64,000 nt of DNA from Streptomyces sp. yr375 (GCF_900110755.1 NZ_FOFF01000024.1:62001-126000); one strand, 5' to 3'; shown: positions 1 through 8,572, counted from the first letter of the stretch. Made by a program: numbers and translations. Notes: generated from the letters alone by a model not told the origin.

Positions 1-719
1 TTCAGCAGGAACAGGTTCCTGGGAGCCACCTCCAGGGAGAACTCCTGCTGCCGCTTGCGGTCGCGGACCTCCTGGAGGACCACGAACGCCAGCAGGGCGA
101 AGCCCAGCAGCAGCGTCAGGTTGTGGTAGTTGGTGTTCGGGCCGACCGCCGGCAGGAAGCCGTTGCCCATCTTCTGCAGGCCGTCGGGGAACGGGCCGAG
201 CGTCTGCCCCTTCAGGAACATCTCCGTCAGACCGCGGAAGATCAGCATGCCCGCGAGGGTGACGATGAAGGACGGTATGCCGAAGTAGGCGATCAGGAAG
301 CCCTGCGCCGCGCCGGCGGCCGCGCCGATGGCCAGGCACAGCACCAGCGCGAGCGGCCACGCCACGTCGTGCTGCACCGTGAGGACGGCCGCGAACGCGC
401 CCACGAACGCCGTCAGCGAACCGACCGACAGGTCGATGTGGCCCGCGATGATCACCAGCATCATGCCGATCGCGAGGATCAGGATGTAGCTGTTCTGCAG
501 CACCAGGTTGGAGACGTTGCGCGGCAGCAGCAGATCGCCGCCCGTCCACACCTGGAACAGGATCACGAGCAGGCCGAGCGCGATCAGCATGCCGTACTGG
601 CGCATGTTGCGGCGCAGCCCGTTCAGCATGAGCTGGAGCAGCCCGCCGCCGGAGGCCGTGCCCCCGCTCTTCCCGGGCGGCGCGGCCGCCGGGCTCTTGT
701 CGGTCACGTCCGTGCTCAT
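1..719 (-). CDS. mmsB: Sugar ABC transporter permease, MmsB/GguB type (3' end outside window)
   Basis: Inner-membrane permease of a BPD_transp_2 (ribose/xylose/ChvE-class) sugar importer. Only the first ~240 residues are present because the gene runs off the left edge. After a Gly/Ala-rich cytoplasmic start come hydrophobic segments, and the family-typical stretch LAIGMMLVIIAGHIDLSVGS (about residues 83-102) is the signature of this permease class. The ATG overlaps the TGA of the ATPase gene as ATGA (716-719), so the two are translationally coupled. Gene order is binding protein, ATPase, permease, all minus strand, as in chvE-gguA-gguB operons. The substrate (galactose, arabinose, xylose or a sugar acid) is inferred only from neighbours. 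Confidence 0.9.
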   Translation of the reverse strand, partial: MSTDVTDKSPAAAPPGKSGGTASGGGLLQLMLNGLRRNMRQYGMLIALGLLVILFQVWTGGDLLLPRNVSNLVLQNSYILILAIGMMLVIIAGHIDLSVGSLTAFVGAFAAVLTVQHDVAWPLALVLCLAIGAAAGAAQGFLIAYFGIPSFIVTLAGMLIFRGLTEMFLKGQTLGPFPDGLQKMGNGFLPAVGPNTNYHNLTLLLGFALLAFVVLQEVRDRKRQQEFSLEVAPRNLFLL

Positions 720-2266
720 CGCGTTACCTCTTTGTCCTTCGTCATCTGGCGCATCAGCACTTCCTGCGTGGCCTCGGCCCGCGGGAACTCGCCCGTGAGC
801 CGCCCGGCGGCCATGGTGTAGATGCGGTCGCACATGCCGAGCAGTTCGGGCAGCTCGGAGGAGATGAAGACGACCGCCTTGCCCTGGGCGGCCAGTTGGT
901 CGATGACCGTGTAGATCTCGAACTTGGCGCCGACGTCGATCCCGCGCGTCGGCTCGTCCAGGATCAGCACATCCGGACCCGCGAAGATCCACTTGCTGAG
1001 GACGACCTTCTGCTGGTTGCCGCCGGACAGCTTGCCCACCACCTCGAAGACGGTGGGCGCCTTGATGTTCATGGACTTGCGGAAGCCCTCGGCGACCTTC
1101 CGCTCCTCCTGCTCGTCGACCACGCCCCGCTTGGCGACCTTGTCCAGGGCCGTCAGCGAGATGTTGCGGTTGATGGTGTCGATGAGGTTGAGGCCGTAGT
1201 GCTTGCGGTCCTCGGTGACGTACGCGATCCCGTGGTCGATGGCCTCGGCGACCGTCCTGGTACGGATCTCCTTGCCGTCCTTGAGGACCGTGCCGCCCGC
1301 GTACTGGCCGTAGGTGCGGCCGAACACGCTCATCGCGAGCTCGGTGCGGCCCGCGCCCATCAGGCCGGCGATGCCGACGATCTCCCCGCGGCGCACCTGG
1401 ACCGACACGTCGTCGACGACCTTGCGCTGCTGGTCGATCGGGTGGTGCACGGTCCAGCCGCGGATCTCCAGCGCCGGCGCGGCCTCCAACTCGCCCTCGA
1501 ACGGGGTGCGTTCGGGGAAGCGGTGGTCGAGGTCGCGGCCCACCATGCCGCTGATGATGCGGTCCTCGGTGGTGTCCGCCGCCTTGACGTCGAGCGTCTC
1601 GATGGAGCGTCCGTCGCGCAGGATCGTCACCGAGTCGGCGACGTGCCGGATCTCGTTCAGCTTGTGCGAGATGATGATCGAGGTGATGCCCTGCTTCTTC
1701 AACTCCAGGATGAGTTCGAGGAGTTTGCCGCTGTCCTCGTCGTTGAGCGCCGCGGTGGGCTCGTCCAGGATGAGCAGCTTCACCTTCTTCGACAGCGCCT
1801 TCGCGATCTCCACGAGCTGCTGCTTGCCCACGCCGATGTCGGCGACGCGGGTCTCCGGGTGGTCGTCGAGACCGACCCGGCGCAGCAGTTGCGTGGCGTG
1901 CCGCAGGGTCTCCCGCCAGTCGATGAACCCGCCCTTGGCGTGTTCGTTGCCGAGGAAGATGTTCTCCGCCAGGGAGAGATACGGCGACAGCGCCAGCTCC
2001 TGGTGGATGATCACGATGCCGCGTTGCTCGCTCGCCCGGATGTCCCTGAAGGAGCAGACCTCTCCCTCGAAGAGGATCTCCCCTTCGTAGGTGCCGTGCG
2101 GATGGACGCCGGAGAGCACCTTCATCAAGGTGGACTTACCGGCGCCGTTCTCCCCGCAGATGGCATGGACCTCGCCAGGCCGGACGGCGAGTGTGACGTC
2201 CGACAGCGCTTTCACACCGGGAAAGGTCTTGACGATCGAGCGCATTTCCAGGACGGGTCCCGCCAT
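716..2266 (-). CDS. mmsA: Sugar ABC transporter ATP-binding protein, MmsA/GguA type, two ABC domains
   Basis: Duplicated-ABC ATPase that energises the adjacent permease. The first domain has Walker A GENGAGKST (about residues 39-47), the signature-like VGKQQLVEIAKAL and Walker B LILDEPTAAL. The second domain has the degenerate P-loop GLMGAGRTEL, the signature LSGGNQQKV and LDEPTRGIDVG. Length (516 aa) is normal for the family. I chose the ATG at 2266 because GGAAGG lies 7 bases upstream; an in-frame TTG at 2281 would put that motif inside the gene. It follows the binding-protein gene closely (32 bp) and overlaps the permease gene. Confidence 0.95.
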   Translation of the reverse strand: MAGPVLEMRSIVKTFPGVKALSDVTLAVRPGEVHAICGENGAGKSTLMKVLSGVHPHGTYEGEILFEGEVCSFRDIRASEQRGIVIIHQELALSPYLSLAENIFLGNEHAKGGFIDWRETLRHATQLLRRVGLDDHPETRVADIGVGKQQLVEIAKALSKKVKLLILDEPTAALNDEDSGKLLELILELKKQGITSIIISHKLNEIRHVADSVTILRDGRSIETLDVKAADTTEDRIISGMVGRDLDHRFPERTPFEGELEAAPALEIRGWTVHHPIDQQRKVVDDVSVQVRRGEIVGIAGLMGAGRTELAMSVFGRTYGQYAGGTVLKDGKEIRTRTVAEAIDHGIAYVTEDRKHYGLNLIDTINRNISLTALDKVAKRGVVDEQEERKVAEGFRKSMNIKAPTVFEVVGKLSGGNQQKVVLSKWIFAGPDVLILDEPTRGIDVGAKFEIYTVIDQLAAQGKAVVFISSELPELLGMCDRIYTMAAGRLTGEFPRAEATQEVLMRQMTKDKEVTR

Positions 2267-2298
2267 GGTCGTGCCTTCCAATCCGTGAGGTTCGACGC

Positions 2299-3405
2299 TT
2301 ACTTGAGCTGGTCCGCCGTGTAGTAGCCGCCCTCGACGAGCTCCTTCTCGTAGTTGGTCTTGTCGACGCTGACCGGCTGCAGCAGGTAGGCGGGGACGAC
2401 CTTGGTGCCGTTGTCGTACGACTTGGTGTCGTTGACCTCGGGCTTCTTGCCGTTGAGGGAGGCGTCGACCATGTCCGTGGCGACCTTGGCGAGCTTGCGG
2501 AGGTCCTTGTAGACCGTCATCGACTGCTCACCCGCGATGATCGACTTCACGGAGGCCAGCTCGGCGTCCTGACCGCTGATCACCGGCAGCGGCTTGCTCG
2601 CGGTGCCGTAGCCGTCCGACTTCAGCGCGGCGATGATGCCGATCGAGATGCCGTCGTACGGCGAGAGCACGGCGTCGACCTTGCCGGTGGTGTACGACGA
2701 GGTGAGCATGTCCTCCATGCGCTTCTGGGCGGTGGCGCCGTCCCAGCGCAGGGTGGTGACCTGGGTCATCTTGGTCTGGCCGGACTTGACGACCAGCTTC
2801 TTGCTGTCGATGTACGGCTGGAGCACGCTCATCGCGCCGTTGAAGAAGTACTTGGTGTTGTTGTCGTCGTTGGAGCCGGCGAACAGCTCGATGTTGAACG
2901 GGCCCTTGCCGGCCGCCAGGCCCAGCTTGTCCACGATGTAGCCGGCCTGGAGCTTGCCGACCTTCTCGTTGTCGAAGGACGCGTAGTAGTCGACGTTCTT
3001 CGTGCCGAGGATCAGGCGGTCGTAGGAGATGACCGGGATCTTCGCGTCGGCGGCCTGCTGGAGGACGTTGTTCAGGGACTTGTTGTCGATGGCCGCGATG
3101 ATCAGCGCCTTGACGCCCTGCGTGATCAGGTTCTCGATCTGCGAGACCTGCTGGTCGGGGTCGTCCTCGCCGAAGACCAGCTTGGTCTTGTAGCCCTTGG
3201 CCTTGAGGTCCTTCTCGACGTTCGCGCCGTCGGTGATCCAGCGCTCGGAGGACTTGGTCGGCATCGCGATGCCGATCGTCCCGCCCTTGGCGTCCCCGGC
3301 CTTCTCCTCGCTGCCGCCCGCCCCGGACTGCCCGCAGGCGGTCAGGGCCAGGGCGAGGGAGGCGGCTCCGGCTATGGCGGCGAGGGCGGCTCTGCGGTTA
3401 CGCAT
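2299..3405 (-). CDS. chvE: Multiple-sugar-binding lipoprotein, ChvE family
   Basis: Extracytoplasmic substrate-binding protein of the sugar importer. A short basic N-terminus, a hydrophobic stretch and the lipobox LTAC (Cys about residue 24) predict a lipoprotein. The mature part is a periplasmic-binding-protein type 1 fold with ChvE-like stretches such as GTIGIAMPTKSSERW near the start and ELFAGSNDDNNTKYFFNGA in the middle. ChvE proteins bind several aldoses. Starts at 3414, 3411 and 3405 are in frame; AAGGA sits best for the ATG at 3405. It is the first gene of the importer operon. The ~140-bp leader holds a TTCCGG-N8-CCGGAA inverted repeat. Confidence 0.93.
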   Translation of the reverse strand: MRNRRAALAAIAGAASLALALTACGQSGAGGSEEKAGDAKGGTIGIAMPTKSSERWITDGANVEKDLKAKGYKTKLVFGEDDPDQQVSQIENLITQGVKALIIAAIDNKSLNNVLQQAADAKIPVISYDRLILGTKNVDYYASFDNEKVGKLQAGYIVDKLGLAAGKGPFNIELFAGSNDDNNTKYFFNGAMSVLQPYIDSKKLVVKSGQTKMTQVTTLRWDGATAQKRMEDMLTSSYTTGKVDAVLSPYDGISIGIIAALKSDGYGTASKPLPVISGQDAELASVKSIIAGEQSMTVYKDLRKLAKVATDMVDASLNGKKPEVNDTKSYDNGTKVVPAYLLQPVSVDKTNYEKELVEGGYYTADQLK

Positions 3406-3458
3406 GGTCATCATCCTTGATGTGTGTGCAGGGATCGGTCTCGCGGTGCGAAGGGCGC

Positions 3459-3478
3459 TTCCGGATCTGAGGCCGGAA
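3459..3478. promoter_or_regulatory. TTCCGG-N8-CCGGAA inverted repeat upstream of chvE
   Basis: Perfect 6-bp arms at 3459-3464 and 3473-3478 lie ~55 bp upstream of the chvE start; TTCCGGAA also occurs at 3539-3546. This is either a repressor operator for the sugar importer or a weak terminator for the upstream U32-like gene. There is no T-run, so I favour an operator. Confidence 0.35.
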
Positions 3479-3548
3479 AGACCGAGAAGGAGGTGTGTGG
3501 GATTCTGCGCGCCTGTGTCGGCTTCTGTGAAGCGGGGTTTCCGGAACG

Positions 3549-4520
3549 TTATGACCGGATGTCGAAGCGGTTCAGTTCACCCGGCAGACGCGAGCCGAGC
3601 GGCGCCATGTCGCCGTCCGCTCCGTGCCGCGCGAGCAGGTCCAGCGCGAGCCGTCCGCGCCGCACCCGCTCCCGGGCCGTGGAGAGCGTCAGGTCGCGCA
3701 TGTGGTGGCCGTACGGGTAGATCCCCGGGGCCTTGGACAGACCGAACTTCAGATACAGCGGTGCGCCGCGCCGGATCAGCTCGGCGACCTCGTACATCCG
3801 GATGTACCCGCCGAGATCGTCGGGGGCCTCGATGTACATGTCCATGGGGGCGCCCGACACCCGGCGGATCTCCGTGAGGTGGTCGAGCGTGAGGTCGCTG
3901 GGCACGTTGAGCGAGTCGGCGCCGAGCCGCTCGTACACCGCGTACGCGGCCGGGTTGACGGGGCCGATGAGCGCCGACACCTTCAGCGTCGTGTCGGCCG
4001 GGATGATGCCCGACTGGCGCGCCCGGTGCAGCGTCCACAGCACGCCCTCGTCGGCGACGAGCAGGCACTTGACACCCAACTCCGTTGCCCGGACGGCGTC
4101 TTCGACACATCCGGCGACCGCGTCGTGGCCGCGGGCGCGCAGGCCCGCGCCGCGCGAGTCGGACCGGGTGGAGCCGCCGATGTCCCAGGTGCCGCGCGGA
4201 CCGGTGAACAGGCACAGCTCGATGTCACGCTCGCCGGTCGCCTGGACCATCTCGGTGATCTCGGCGTCGGAGAGCATCCAGATGCCGCTGCCCTGGCTGA
4301 TCCGGTGGACCGGCACCTCCAGCAGCGAGGCTTCCTTCAGGATGACGGCCAGCGCTTCGGGACCCTCGCACGAAGGGACCTCGGTGCGCCAGCGTCCGCC
4401 GCCCGGAAAGGTGTGGGCGGAGGCGTCGGCGGGGTCGAGGGCGGGCGCGCCGAGGCCGAGCGCGGCGAGCGCCTGCTCGCCGGGTCGACGGGCTGCCGTG
4501 TCGGAGGCGTCGGTCGTCAC
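3549..4520 (-). CDS. U32-peptidase-like TIM-barrel protein of a sugar-acid cluster
   Basis: A 323-residue cytoplasmic protein without signal peptide. The middle (VKCLLVADEGVLWTL, VSALIGPVNPAAYAVY, GADSLNVPSDLTLDHL) has the repeating beta-strand/helix pattern of a TIM barrel. The wording resembles the U32 peptidase/collagenase-like family, although the Cys-rich region of true U32 enzymes is absent. Start is GTG at 4520 with AAGGA upstream. It stands alone between the importer and the dehydrogenase (129 bp gap) and shares an upstream motif with the dehydratase gene, which suggests co-regulation. A lyase, aldolase or isomerase role on a sugar acid would fit the context. The biochemical function is not known to me. 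Confidence 0.5.
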   Translation of the reverse strand: MTTDASDTAARRPGEQALAALGLGAPALDPADASAHTFPGGGRWRTEVPSCEGPEALAVILKEASLLEVPVHRISQGSGIWMLSDAEITEMVQATGERDIELCLFTGPRGTWDIGGSTRSDSRGAGLRARGHDAVAGCVEDAVRATELGVKCLLVADEGVLWTLHRARQSGIIPADTTLKVSALIGPVNPAAYAVYERLGADSLNVPSDLTLDHLTEIRRVSGAPMDMYIEAPDDLGGYIRMYEVAELIRRGAPLYLKFGLSKAPGIYPYGHHMRDLTLSTARERVRRGRLALDLLARHGADGDMAPLGSRLPGELNRFDIRS

Positions 4521-4533
4521 AGGACTGTCCTTC

Positions 4534-4548
4534 GTGTTCGATATTTCG
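4534..4548. promoter_or_regulatory. Shared operator-like motif, copy 1
   Basis: TGTTCGATATTTCGG lies 14 bp upstream of the U32-like gene. Thirteen of 15 positions match the motif 18 bp upstream of the dehydratase gene at 6838-6852. Its position in the leader suggests a repressor site common to both transcription units. Confidence 0.45.
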
Positions 4549-4649
4549 GGCGAGGTTCGCGGCTCGAGGCGTGGAGTGCGCGGGGCTGGGTGTACGCCGG
4601 TGCGGAGTCGTCGGTGCGCCCCCGTACCGGCGTACGACTGGGGGGCCGG

Positions 4650-5663
4650 CTAGGGCCGGAGCAGCACCTTGCCCACCTTCGGGTCGCCGGATCCCACCAG
4701 CTCGATGGCCTCGGAGAAATCGGCGAGCGGCAGCTCGTGGGTGACCAGCGCCAGCGGATCCAGCAGCCCGGCCCCGAACACCCGCACCGTGTGCGACCAG
4801 GCGTCCGGCGGGGCCCCGAAGACCGTGTACACCTCCAGTTGCCGTACGACCAGGTCCGTCGGGTCGAGCCCCTCGGCGCCCGGCGCCGGGATCCCGGTCA
4901 GCACCAGCCGTCCGCCGCGCCTGAGCAGCGAGATCGCCGTACGGGCGGCGGAGGCCGAACCCGCGGTCTCGATGGCGACGTCGAAGTCGTCCGGCAGCTC
5001 CTGGTCCCGGGTGCGGAAGTCGGTGGCCCCGAACTGCGAGGACAGCGCCTCGCGGTCGCGCCGGGCGCCGACCACGAGCAGCTCGGCCGGCGAGCCCGCC
5101 TTCAGGAACTGCACGGCGAGCATGCCCAGCGTGCCGGTGCCGACCACGGCCACCCGATCGCCGGGCAGCGCGCCCGCCTTGATCGCGGCGGCCGCGATGC
5201 AGGCGGCGGGCTCCAGGAGCGCGGCGGCGGTGAGGTCGGCGTCCTCGGGCAGCACGTGCAGCAGCCGGGCCGGCAGGGTGAGGGTGGTGGCCATCGCCCC
5301 CGGCTGGGTGAAGCCCGTCTCCTCGTAGCCGTCCGTGCACAGCGTCGTCTCGCCCGCGTGGCAGCGGTCGCAGACCTGGCAGTTGCGGAAGCCCTCGCCG
5401 ACGACCTTGCGGCCGACCAGCGACGAGGGGACCCCGGCGCCGACCGTCTCGACCGTCCCGGACCACTCGTGGCCGGGGGTCAGCGGGTAACGGACGTACC
5501 CCTCGGGCCGGTTGCCCTGGTACACCTCGCGGTCGCTGCCGCAGATGCCGGTCGCGTGCACGCGCACCAGCGCCTCGCCGGGCTCCGGCGGCCGGGGCTC
5601 GTGCGGGACGATCCGGTGCTCGCCGGGCGCGTCCACGACGACGGCGGTGCCGGCAGCGGTCAC
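4650..5663 (-). CDS. Zinc-dependent alcohol/sugar-acid dehydrogenase (medium-chain MDR)
   Basis: Medium-chain dehydrogenase of the threonine/sorbitol dehydrogenase type that oxidises a polyol or sugar acid with NAD(P)+. The catalytic zinc motif ATGICGSDREV (about residue 35), the GHEWSGTV helix and the structural-zinc cysteines in CQVCDRCHAGETTLC are visible. The Rossmann motif VVGTGTLGMLAVQFLKAG is mid-protein. I place the start at the GTG (5663) overlapping the preceding dehydratase stop as GTGA; a longer reading would run into the dehydratase. Coupling to the dehydratase implies consecutive steps of one catabolic path. Confidence 0.88.
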   Translation of the reverse strand: MTAAGTAVVVDAPGEHRIVPHEPRPPEPGEALVRVHATGICGSDREVYQGNRPEGYVRYPLTPGHEWSGTVETVGAGVPSSLVGRKVVGEGFRNCQVCDRCHAGETTLCTDGYEETGFTQPGAMATTLTLPARLLHVLPEDADLTAAALLEPAACIAAAAIKAGALPGDRVAVVGTGTLGMLAVQFLKAGSPAELLVVGARRDREALSSQFGATDFRTRDQELPDDFDVAIETAGSASAARTAISLLRRGGRLVLTGIPAPGAEGLDPTDLVVRQLEVYTVFGAPPDAWSHTVRVFGAGLLDPLALVTHELPLADFSEAIELVGSGDPKVGKVLLRP

Positions 5664-6820
5664 TTCCCGCCGCCCTTCGGCTTGCGCTGCTCCCAGCCCT
5701 CGGCCCACAGGTCGAAACGGGCCTGCTGCTGCGGGAACTCGGCGGCGGCGTCCACGTCCAGTTCGACGCCGAGGCCGGGGGCGTCGGAGAGGTGGAAGTA
5801 GCCGTCGATCACCTCGGGGGCGCCCTTCACGACCTTCTTGATCTCCGCGTCGGCGAAGTCGTTGAAGTGCTCCAGGATCTTGAAGTTCGGGGAGGTGAAG
5901 CCGACCTGGAGCGAGGCGGCGGTCAGCACCGGGCCGCCGACGTTGTGCGGGGCGACGAGCACGTAGTGCGCCTCGGCGGTCGCGGCGAGCTTCCTGGTCT
6001 CCCAGATTCCACCGATATGGCCGACGTCCGGCTGGATGATGTCGACGGCCTGGCTCTCGAAGAGCTCACGGAACTCGATGCGGTCGTGGATGCGCTCACC
6101 GGTGGCGACCGGGATGTCGACCTTGGCGGCGACCTTCTCCAGCGCCTTCAGGTTCTCCGGCGGGCAGGGCTCCTCCAGCCAGGCGGGCTTGAACGGCGCG
6201 AGCTCGTGCGCCAGGCGGATCGCGGTGGCGGGGGAGAAGCGGCCGTGCATCTCGAGCATCAGCTCGGAGTCCGGCCCGATCGCGTCGCGCACGGCCTCGA
6301 TGAGGGAGACGGCGTACAGGGTCTGCGCGTGGTCCAGCTCGAAGTGCCCGGTGCCGAAGGGGTCGATCTTCAGCGCCTTGTACCCGCGCTCCATGACCCC
6401 CTGCGCCGCCTTGTGGTACGCCTCGGGCGTCCGCTCGGTGGTGTACCAGCCGTTGGCGTACGCCTTGACCTTGTCGGTGACCTTGCCGCCGAGGAGCTGC
6501 CACACCGGCACGCCGAGAGCCTTGCCCTTGATGTCCCAGCAGGCCATCTCGATCACGGCGATGCCGGACATCACGATCTCGCCGGCGCGGCCGTAGTCGC
6601 CGTACTTCATCCGGCGCACGAGGTCCTCGACAGCGAACGGGTCGGAGCCGAGAATGTGGTTGGCCTCGGCCTCCTTCAGGTAGCCGATCAGCGCGTCGGT
6701 GTGACCCAGCATGCGGGTCTCGCCGACACCCGTGATGCCCTCGTCGGTGTGCACGAGAACGTAGGTCAGGTTGCGCCAGGGCGTCCCGACCACGTGTGTG
6801 CTGATTCCGGTGATGCGCAC
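5660..6820 (-). CDS. Enolase-superfamily (mandelate racemase/muconate lactonizing) sugar-acid dehydratase
   Basis: A 386-residue enolase-superfamily enzyme, most like the acid-sugar dehydratase branch (galactonate/gluconate type). The capping domain comes first, then the barrel with YKALKIDPFG, the metal-ligand region ELMLEMHGRFSP, WLEEPCPPEN, ATGERI, QPDVGHIGG and APHNVGGPVL, the last carrying the catalytic His. Start is GTG at 6820 with GAAGGG upstream. It is first of a two-gene operon with the dehydrogenase. A 3,6-anhydro-galactonate cycloisomerase role was considered because such enzymes occur in Streptomyces, but the motifs do not decide it. The exact substrate is unassigned. Confidence 0.85.
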   Translation of the reverse strand: MRITGISTHVVGTPWRNLTYVLVHTDEGITGVGETRMLGHTDALIGYLKEAEANHILGSDPFAVEDLVRRMKYGDYGRAGEIVMSGIAVIEMACWDIKGKALGVPVWQLLGGKVTDKVKAYANGWYTTERTPEAYHKAAQGVMERGYKALKIDPFGTGHFELDHAQTLYAVSLIEAVRDAIGPDSELMLEMHGRFSPATAIRLAHELAPFKPAWLEEPCPPENLKALEKVAAKVDIPVATGERIHDRIEFRELFESQAVDIIQPDVGHIGGIWETRKLAATAEAHYVLVAPHNVGGPVLTAASLQVGFTSPNFKILEHFNDFADAEIKKVVKGAPEVIDGYFHLSDAPGLGVELDVDAAAEFPQQQARFDLWAEGWEQRKPKGGGK

Positions 6821-6837
6821 GGAAGATACCCTTCGGC

Positions 6838-6852
6838 TGTTCGAGATTTCGT
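6838..6852. promoter_or_regulatory. Shared operator-like motif, copy 2
   Basis: TGTTCGAGATTTCGT, 18 bp upstream of the dehydratase start, is the second copy of the motif at 4534-4548. It overlaps an inverted repeat ATTTCG-N9-CGAAAT (6846-6851 and 6861-6866) just downstream of the predicted promoter, the usual place for a repressor site. Confidence 0.45.
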
Positions 6853-6875
6853 CACACGTTCGAAATGCTGGCGTG

Positions 6876-6905
6876 ACAGTAAGGACGGAGTGCCGGGAGT
6901 GTCAA
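6876..6905 (-). promoter_or_regulatory. Candidate vegetative promoter of the dehydratase-dehydrogenase operon
   Basis: On the minus strand TTGACA (6905-6900) and TACTGT (6881-6876) are separated by 18 bp, a good HrdB-type promoter. A second inverted repeat, GTCGAA-N11-TTCGAC (6909-6931), sits just upstream of the -35 box, so the promoter is flanked by dyads on both sides. Confidence 0.5.
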
Positions 6906-7056
6906 TGGGTCGAACACGTAACGGTTTCGACAGTTTCGGCCCCGGCTTTCGATAACGGGTCGGTCGAGTCGCCGCGCCGGGATGGCTGGTTTCCCACACA
7001 ACTTTCACAGGCTGACCTGGGAACGTGACCATCCGGCAACTTAGTCTTCCCGCGTC

Positions 7057-7932
7057 ATGGACTACTGCGACCCGTGCCGACGGCACCTCAACGGCGCCCT
7101 CGCCTGTCCGGGGTGCGGCGCCCCAGCCCATCAGCTACGCGCGTACACCCCGGAGGCGACGGCGTACCTGCCGCCGACTCCGGGGCCTTACGACCCCCGG
7201 GAACCGGCCTCCGAGGCCGACCGCGGCGGTGAGGCCGACCGTGGCGGTGAGGGCGACCGGGGTGGTGCGGGGGAGTCGCAGGGGCGGGCCGCGCGCCGGC
7301 GCGAGCAGGGGCGCGGGCGAGGCCGTGGGCGCGGTCGGGAACAGGCCACACCGCATACGGGCGACGCCGAGCACGGTATGCGCGGTGTCGACGGTGTGGA
7401 CGACGCCGACGACGGGCCGGCCGCCGGTGACGCGAGTCGTCGCGATCGCAAGGCCGCCGTGCACCGCAGGCGTCGCCGCCGCACGGTGCTGATCACCGCC
7501 GGTTTCGTCCTGGCGGCCGCCGGCCTGAGCCTGGCCGAACTCGGCATGGACGCGCCGGGCTTCAGCTCCCCGAACCCGGCGGCGGCCGGGGGCGAGTCCG
7601 CGGAGGTCGACGGGGAGACCCCGTCCCCGGACCGGACGGCCCACCCCCGGGACGACGAGACGGGCACCGGCAGAAGCACCGCCTCCGCCTCCCCGGACGC
7701 CTCCGCGTCCCCTTCGGCATCGGCGTCCTCGACGCCTTCCGGGGATCCCACGGCGACCCCCACCAAGGACCCCCTGTCCGCCACCCGTCCGGGCTCCTCC
7801 GGCTCCACGTCCGACTCGACACCCCCGGCGGACGAGACCACCACCCCGACCACCGACCCGACCACCTCGAACCCCACCCCCCAGCCCTCGCCGACGGAAA
7901 CCTGCAACCGCTTCCTGTGGTGGTGCACGTAG
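7057..7932 (+). CDS. SCO2400-family zinc-ribbon membrane protein
   Basis: A 291-residue protein starting with a zinc ribbon, CDPC at residues 4-7 and CPGCG about residue 20. A long charged Arg/Gly-rich linker follows, then one hydrophobic segment (LITAGFVLAAAGLSLAEL, about residues 146-163) and a Pro/Ser/Thr-rich tail ending in CNRFLWWCT. The order suggests a cytoplasmic zinc ribbon anchored by one helix with an extracytoplasmic low-complexity tail. This N-terminus is typical of a Streptomyces family named after SCO2400. Function unknown. It is divergent from the sugar-acid operon and stands alone. Confidence 0.8.
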   Translation: MDYCDPCRRHLNGALACPGCGAPAHQLRAYTPEATAYLPPTPGPYDPREPASEADRGGEADRGGEGDRGGAGESQGRAARRREQGRGRGRGRGREQATPHTGDAEHGMRGVDGVDDADDGPAAGDASRRDRKAAVHRRRRRRTVLITAGFVLAAAGLSLAELGMDAPGFSSPNPAAAGGESAEVDGETPSPDRTAHPRDDETGTGRSTASASPDASASPSASASSTPSGDPTATPTKDPLSATRPGSSGSTSDSTPPADETTTPTTDPTTSNPTPQPSPTETCNRFLWWCT

Positions 7933-7954
7933 GCCGTCGCCGGGAACGCCGCGC

Positions 7955-8353
7955 TCACCGTGCCGTGCGGGCGTCCGTCTTGAAGAGGGTCCAGGCGGTC
8001 TTGCCCACGACGTGGTTCGTGATGCCGAAGTCGTCGGCCAGATGGCGGGCCAGGTGGAGGCCCCGGCCCGAGCAGGCGTCCTGGGTGGGCGGGGGCGCGG
8101 GGGCGGGGTGGTCGCCGGTGTCGCGTACGGCCAGCCGGAGCAGGGGGCCGTCGAGGGTGAGGGTCACGCAGTACTGCCGGCCCGGAGGGACGCCGTGCAG
8201 CAGGGCGTTCGTGGCGAGTTCCGACACGCACAGCGTTATGTCGTCCAGCCGGTCGACGCACCCCCAGTCGGCCAGGACCTCCTGGACGAAGGTGCGGGCG
8301 GCCCGTACGGAGGCGCGCGAGCGGGGGAAACGACGTTGCCGTGTCAAGGGCAC
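7955..8353 (-). CDS. Anti-sigma-type ATP-binding protein (HATPase_c_2, RsbW-like)
   Basis: A 132-residue single-domain GHKL ATPase like the anti-sigma factor kinases abundant in Streptomyces. The N box ELATNALLHG, G1 region VRDTGD and G2 region GRGLHLARHLADDFG are all visible. Such proteins bind a sigma factor or phosphorylate an anti-anti-sigma partner, but no partner gene is adjacent. I chose the GTG at 8353 because GGAGG lies 8 bases upstream; longer readings to 8476 include sequence that looks like leader and an inverted repeat. Confidence 0.82.
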   Translation of the reverse strand: MPLTRQRRFPRSRASVRAARTFVQEVLADWGCVDRLDDITLCVSELATNALLHGVPPGRQYCVTLTLDGPLLRLAVRDTGDHPAPAPPPTQDACSGRGLHLARHLADDFGITNHVVGKTAWTLFKTDARTAR

Positions 8354-8392
8354 GGGGGCCACCTCCGGTGGTTCTGGGGCGTCCTGCGGCGA

Positions 8393-8418
8393 TACCTTAC
8401 TGTTGTTCGCGAAAGGTA
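8393..8418. promoter_or_regulatory. TACCTT-N14-AAGGTA inverted repeat in a divergent promoter region
   Basis: Perfect 6-bp arms at 8393-8398 and 8413-8418 lie between the divergent anti-sigma gene and the UTRA/GntR pair. The position fits an operator, perhaps for the GntR protein encoded at 9112. Confidence 0.35.
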
Positions 8419-8572
8419 ACAAGGCAGTCCAGGGTGGCTGAGGGTGGCCCGGGGTGGCGGTTGGCGGATGAGGCAAGTCGCCTACCGTGTAGGGCGGCAG
8501 GGTCGGAAGAACGGTCGGCCAGTCGGCCGGCCAGTCCGCCGACCGGTCGGTCGGTCGTCACAGGGAGGCGTC

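Noticed and set aside
896..2323. Long open frame on the plus strand opposite the ABC ATPase gene
   Set aside because: Mirror of the real gene caused by GC-rich third positions; composition is Arg/Asp/Val-rich with no motif. The same holds for the many other long frames opposite or beside real genes.
5660..6820. 3,6-anhydro-L-galactonate cycloisomerase of agar catabolism
   Set aside because: Family is the same, but no agarase or anhydrogalactose dehydrogenase is near and the motifs do not discriminate; kept as a general sugar-acid dehydratase.
8354..8476. N-terminal extension of the anti-sigma ATPase to a TTG at 8476
   Set aside because: The GGAGG site favours 8353, and the extension contains an inverted repeat and no conserved residues.
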